NCBI RefSeq assembly: GCF_012103215.1 | Contig: NZ_JAAVNE010000052.1 | Span: 1 to 36,659 of the forward strand | Source: Falsiroseomonas selenitidurans | GTDB taxonomy: Bacteria > Pseudomonadota > Alphaproteobacteria > Acetobacterales > Acetobacteraceae | Length of the DNA: 36,659 nucleotides | Reading direction: 5' to 3' | Shown here: positions 33,587-36,659 of the stretch, piece after piece | Numbering within the stretch: position 1 is the stretch's first letter | Layout: each line of letters starts with the position of its first letter | The notes under the pieces: generated by a model | Databases searched by the model: none | What the model saw: the letters and a program-made list of their open reading frames with translations, nothing else | Told to the model about the DNA's origin: nothing | Made by a program: the position numbers and the translations under genes

Positions 33587-35206
33587 ATGACGGAAGTGGC
33601 GCCAGCATGGGAAGCGGTGGCGGCCTTGGGGCGCGCCCCCGGCGCCGGGGCGATCCGCCAGCTGCTGGACGCCGATCCACATCGCGCCAGGCGCTTCGGC
33701 TTCCGCGCCGCCGGCCTGCTGATGGACCTGTCCCGCACGTCGCTGACCGAGGCGGTGCTGGACGCGCTGCTGGCGCTGGCCCGGGCGCGCGACGTCGCCG
33801 GCTTCCGCGACGCGATGGCGCGCGGCGAGGCGGTGAACGGCACGGAACGCCGCGCCGCCCTGCACCTGGCGCTGCGCATGGGCGACCGCCCCTGGCGGGC
33901 GGGGGCGGAGGATGCCGCGGAGGCGGTGCGGCAGAGTTTCGCCGCCATGGCCGGCTTCGTGATGGGCGTCCATCGCGGCAGCATCCGCGGCGCCACCGGG
34001 GAGCGCTTCACCGATGTGGTGAGCATCGGCATCGGCGGCTCCGACCTCGGCCCGGCCATGGTGGCCCGGGCGCTGTGGCGGCCCGGCATGCCGATGCGCG
34101 CGCACTACCTGGCCAATGTGGACGCCCATGCCTGGGAAGCCCTGCGCCCGACCCTGGACCCGCGCCGCACCCTGGTGCTGGTTGCCTCCAAGACTTTCAC
34201 GACGCAGGAGACGATGACCAACGCCCAGCTGGTGAAGGGCTGGCTGGGCCAGGCGCTGGGTGCCGCAGCGGCACCGCTGCATCTGGCGGCGCTGTCCACC
34301 AACCTGCCTGCCACGGCCGCCTTCGGCATCGCGCCGGAACGGGTGTTCGGCTTCCGGGATTGGGTCGGCGGGCGGTTCAGCCTGTGGTCCGCCGTCGGGC
34401 TGTCCATCGCGCTGGCCTGCGGGCTGGACGCCTTCATCGAATTGCTCGGCGGGGCGCGGGAGATGGACGAGCATTTCCTGACCGCGCCGGACGCCACCAA
34501 CCTGCCGCTGCTGCTGGCAGCGCTGGAGGTGTGGCACGTGAACGTCCTGGGCCTCTCGGCGCGCGCCGTGCTGCCCTATGACGAGCGCCTGTCCCGCTTC
34601 GCCGCGCATCTGCAACAGCTTGAGATGGAAAGCCTGGGCAAGCGGGTAACGATGTCCGGCGCCCCGGTGGCGCACGCCACCGGCCCGGTGGTGTTCGGCG
34701 AGCCGGGGACCAATGCGCAGCATTCCTTCCTGCAGCTGATCCACCAGGGCACCGCGAAGGTGCCGGTGGATTTCGTGCTGGTGGCCCGGCCGGACCACCC
34801 CCACCCGACCAGCCACCGCATCCTGCTGGCCAATGCCCTGGCCCAGGCCGAGGCCCTGGCACGCGGCCGGACGGAAGCGGAGGCACGGGCCGAGATGGCG
34901 CGCGCCGGGCTGCCGCCGGCCGAGGTGGACCGGCTGGCGCCGCACCGGACCTTCCCCGGCGACCGCCCCAGCACCACCATCCTGCTGCCGGCGCTGAACC
35001 CGGCCAGCCTCGGCGCGCTGATCGCGCTCTATGAGCACAAGGTGGCCTGCCTCGGCGCCTTCTGGAGCATCAACCCCTTCGACCAATGGGGGGTGGAGCT
35101 GGGCAAGCAGCTGGCCTCGGGCATCCTGCCGGCGCTGGAGAACGGTGCCACCGCCGCCGACCCGGCGACGGCAGCGATGGTGGCGGAGATCCGCCGCCTG
35201 CAATAG
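33587..35206 (+). CDS. pgi: Glucose-6-phosphate isomerase
   Basis: Interconverts glucose-6-phosphate and fructose-6-phosphate in the cytosol. The 539-residue length is close to the usual 550. Seen: SIGIGGSDLGPAM near 145-158, the first PGI signature DWVGGRFSLWSAVGLSIAL, the region FGEPGTNAQHSFLQLIHQG with the catalytic Glu and His, and the second signature GAFWSINPFDQWGVELGK with the catalytic Lys near the end. The ATG at 33587 has GGGGAGG at 33574-33580, six bases upstream; the open frame upstream adds no family sequence. It is convergent with flgD, with only eight bases between the stops. Confidence 0.96.
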   Translation: MTEVAPAWEAVAALGRAPGAGAIRQLLDADPHRARRFGFRAAGLLMDLSRTSLTEAVLDALLALARARDVAGFRDAMARGEAVNGTERRAALHLALRMGDRPWRAGAEDAAEAVRQSFAAMAGFVMGVHRGSIRGATGERFTDVVSIGIGGSDLGPAMVARALWRPGMPMRAHYLANVDAHAWEALRPTLDPRRTLVLVASKTFTTQETMTNAQLVKGWLGQALGAAAAPLHLAALSTNLPATAAFGIAPERVFGFRDWVGGRFSLWSAVGLSIALACGLDAFIELLGGAREMDEHFLTAPDATNLPLLLAALEVWHVNVLGLSARAVLPYDERLSRFAAHLQQLEMESLGKRVTMSGAPVAHATGPVVFGEPGTNAQHSFLQLIHQGTAKVPVDFVLVARPDHPHPTSHRILLANALAQAEALARGRTEAEARAEMARAGLPPAEVDRLAPHRTFPGDRPSTTILLPALNPASLGALIALYEHKVACLGAFWSINPFDQWGVELGKQLASGILPALENGATAADPATAAMVAEIRRLQ

Positions 35207-35214
35207 CCGGCGGC

Positions 35215-35883
35215 TCAGCTGCCGTTGAGGTCGCGCAGCGCGTCATAGCCCAGCGTCAGCCCGCCGAAGCGCAGCATCACCGAGCCGCCTTCGCGCACCG
35301 CGCCGGTGACCTTGGCGGTGACGCTGTGGGCCAGCGGCTCCGCCGTGCCATCCGCGGTGCGGCCGCTGACACTGACGCGGTAGGTGCCATCAGGCCGCTG
35401 CTCGCCGCGCTGGTCCTTGCCGTCCCAGGTCCAACGCGTCGCCTCCGGCTTCAATTCCACCTCCGCGGTGCGGACCAGCAGGTTGTTGGCGTCGCGCACC
35501 TCGATGCGCGCGGTCCGGGCCGTGCCGGCGGCAGGCAGATTCACCTCCGCCTCGCGGGATTGCAGCGGCAGGCGGTCCGTCTCCACCGCCACGCGGCGGC
35601 CCACCAGCGCGGCGGCCTCGCCCAGCTGGCTGGCCTGCTGCAGCGCCAGCAGCTGGCCCAGCGTGGCATTGGTGTTGATCTGCTGCTCCACGGTGGAGAA
35701 CTGCACCAGCTGCTGGGTGAGCTGGTCCGCATCCATGGGCGAGGTCGGGTCCTGGTTCTGCAGCTGCGTGGTCAGCAGCTTCAGGAAGGTGTCGAGATCG
35801 CCGGAGAGGCGGGTGCCGGAAGCGCCGGTGGCGGTGCTTCCGGTGGTGGCATTGGCGGTGGTGGCCGAGATCGTCGTGCTCAT
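35215..35883 (-). CDS. flgD: Flagellar hook assembly protein FlgD
   Basis: FlgD is the cap scaffold on which hook subunits assemble outside the cell. The 222-residue product has a Ser/Thr-rich start, the family signature TFLKLLTTQLQNQDPTSPMD followed by QLVQFSTVEQQI at about 32-69, then a FlgD Ig-like region with TWDGKDQRGEQRPDGTYRV at about 151-170. It lies 12 bases after the fliK stop with GGAG before the ATG, so fliK-flgD is one unit. No other flagellar genes fall inside the window; the cluster presumably continues to the right. Confidence 0.95.
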   Translation of the reverse strand: MSTTISATTANATTGSTATGASGTRLSGDLDTFLKLLTTQLQNQDPTSPMDADQLTQQLVQFSTVEQQINTNATLGQLLALQQASQLGEAAALVGRRVAVETDRLPLQSREAEVNLPAAGTARTARIEVRDANNLLVRTAEVELKPEATRWTWDGKDQRGEQRPDGTYRVSVSGRTADGTAEPLAHSVTAKVTGAVREGGSVMLRFGGLTLGYDALRDLNGS

Positions 35884-35895
35884 GGCGGGGCTCCG

Positions 35896-36659
35896 TCAGA
35901 CGGCGAGGTCGAGAACCCCGGCATGCGGCAGGGACCGCCGCGCCAGGGAAGCGAGGGGCGCGGCCAGGTCACGGCCGGGCTGGCGGGCCTGGCCGCCGGC
36001 CTGGCCCTGCTGCTGCTGCGCGAAGCTGCCGCCGCCCTGGTCCTGGCTGCCCTGGCCCGGGCCGCCGGCACTCAGGCCGAAGGACAGGCTGGGGCCGCGC
36101 TGGCCGAGCCCGGCATCGGCGAGCGCCCGCTCCAGCTCCCGCGCATCGCGTTGCAGCAGGGCCAGGGTCTCCGGCCGCTCCGCGGTGACGCGGATGGCCG
36201 ATTCGGCGCCCTGGCGCTCGATCGCCACCTCCACCCGGCCGAGTTCCACCGGGTCCAGTGTCAGGGTCAGGCTGGAATCGGCGCCGAGGGCAAGGGCCAC
36301 GGCGAAGGGCGCCAGCTGGCGGGCCGGCCAGGCGATGGCGGCGGGGTTGGCGGCGCGGAATGCCGGCGGGGTGCGGGGCGCGGCCTCCTGCACCGGCTGC
36401 GGCGCGGGTGGCACCAGGGATTCGGGCGGCGCTTCGGGACGGAGGTCGGGACGGGCCCCGGCATCCGGCTGGCGCGACGGGTCCTGGGCCGCGGCGACGG
36501 GGCCGGGCAGGCCGGTCGTGCCATCCGGGACCGGCATCGGCTCCGCCTCCGCCCCCAGGCCGGGCGGCGGCAACGGCCCCGCTTCGGGTAAGGGCGGCGG
36601 CTCGGCGGTGGGCGGCACGCCGGCCAGGGTCGCGCGGGGCGCCGCCGGGGCGGGCTCGG
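35896..36659 (-). CDS. fliK: Flagellar hook-length control protein FliK, C-terminal part (5' end outside window)
   Basis: The frame is open to the right edge of the window, so only the last about 254 codons are seen. The upper part is Pro/Ala-rich and poorly conserved, as usual for the molecular-ruler part of FliK. The conserved C-terminal domain is at 36060-36330 on the sequence: LTLTLDPVELGRVEVAIERQ followed by RPETLALLQRDARELERAL, which is the Flg_hook motif that switches export specificity when the hook reaches full length. A Gln/Gly-rich tail follows. A GTG at 36618 is not a real start, since the reading frame continues with similar Pro/Ala composition to the edge. It is upstream of flgD in the same operon. 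Confidence 0.88.
   Translation of the reverse strand, partial: EPAPAAPRATLAGVPPTAEPPPLPEAGPLPPPGLGAEAEPMPVPDGTTGLPGPVAAAQDPSRQPDAGARPDLRPEAPPESLVPPAPQPVQEAAPRTPPAFRAANPAAIAWPARQLAPFAVALALGADSSLTLTLDPVELGRVEVAIERQGAESAIRVTAERPETLALLQRDARELERALADAGLGQRGPSLSFGLSAGGPGQGSQDQGGGSFAQQQQGQAGGQARQPGRDLAAPLASLARRSLPHAGVLDLAV

Overview
The window looks like a piece of chromosome from a GC-rich alphaproteobacterium, most likely Acetobacteraceae (Roseomonas-like). The grounds are the strong G/C bias at third codon positions from about 7.3 kb onward, the gene order secA / ppiC-like / argJ / mutT-like, ileS-lspA-DUF3035 and argD-argF, and the family-level look of the proteins. I had no database access, so the lineage is an inference.

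Region 1 (1 to about 7310) differs from the rest. It is less GC-rich (hand counts: 30 of 60 bases G+C at 3421-3480, against 40 of 60 at 9001-9060 and 51 of 60 at 29161-29220) and has long non-coding gaps. It carries a small zinc-ribbon membrane protein, a 1531-residue RTX/Calx-beta calcium-binding protein with five near-identical 300-bp tandem units, and a tyrosine recombinase transcribed away from the secA 3' end. I read it as one end of an integrated genomic island whose boundary lies in the 124 bp between the integrase and secA.

Region 2 (7336-16541) is core metabolism and housekeeping: secA, a divergent parvulin-type foldase, argJ, a GNAT-NUDIX fusion, a CinA-like protein, folE, and a convergent lipoprotein-RidA pair. 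Region 3 (16631-27086) holds hslO, the leftward operon ileS-lspA-DUF3035, the overlapping set recX-azlC-azlD, a divergent pair (PRC-barrel protein and small lipoprotein) sharing an unusual repeated peptide motif, and the overlapping argD-argF pair. argJ, argD and argF all serve arginine synthesis. Region 4 (27380-36659) holds an overlapping pair of M16 peptidases (one with and one without the zinc motif), a large hybrid histidine kinase, pgi, and two flagellar genes (flgD and the 3' end of fliK), which suggests a motile cell.

Three observations stand out. First, the neighbours of hslO and of the M16 pair appear swapped: inverting roughly 17.7-27.2 kb would restore argD-argF-hslO and ileS-lspA-DUF3035-M16-M16, the orders I remember from related bacteria, and both inferred breakpoints carry strong hairpins. 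Second, a 96-bp intergenic repeat occurs twice (13475-13570 and 30182-30277) with changes that preserve a predicted RNA stem, and one copy supplies the stop codon of the histidine kinase. Third, a 20-residue motif (GNPPGTA...RA.D.AT) occurs five times across two adjacent exported proteins.
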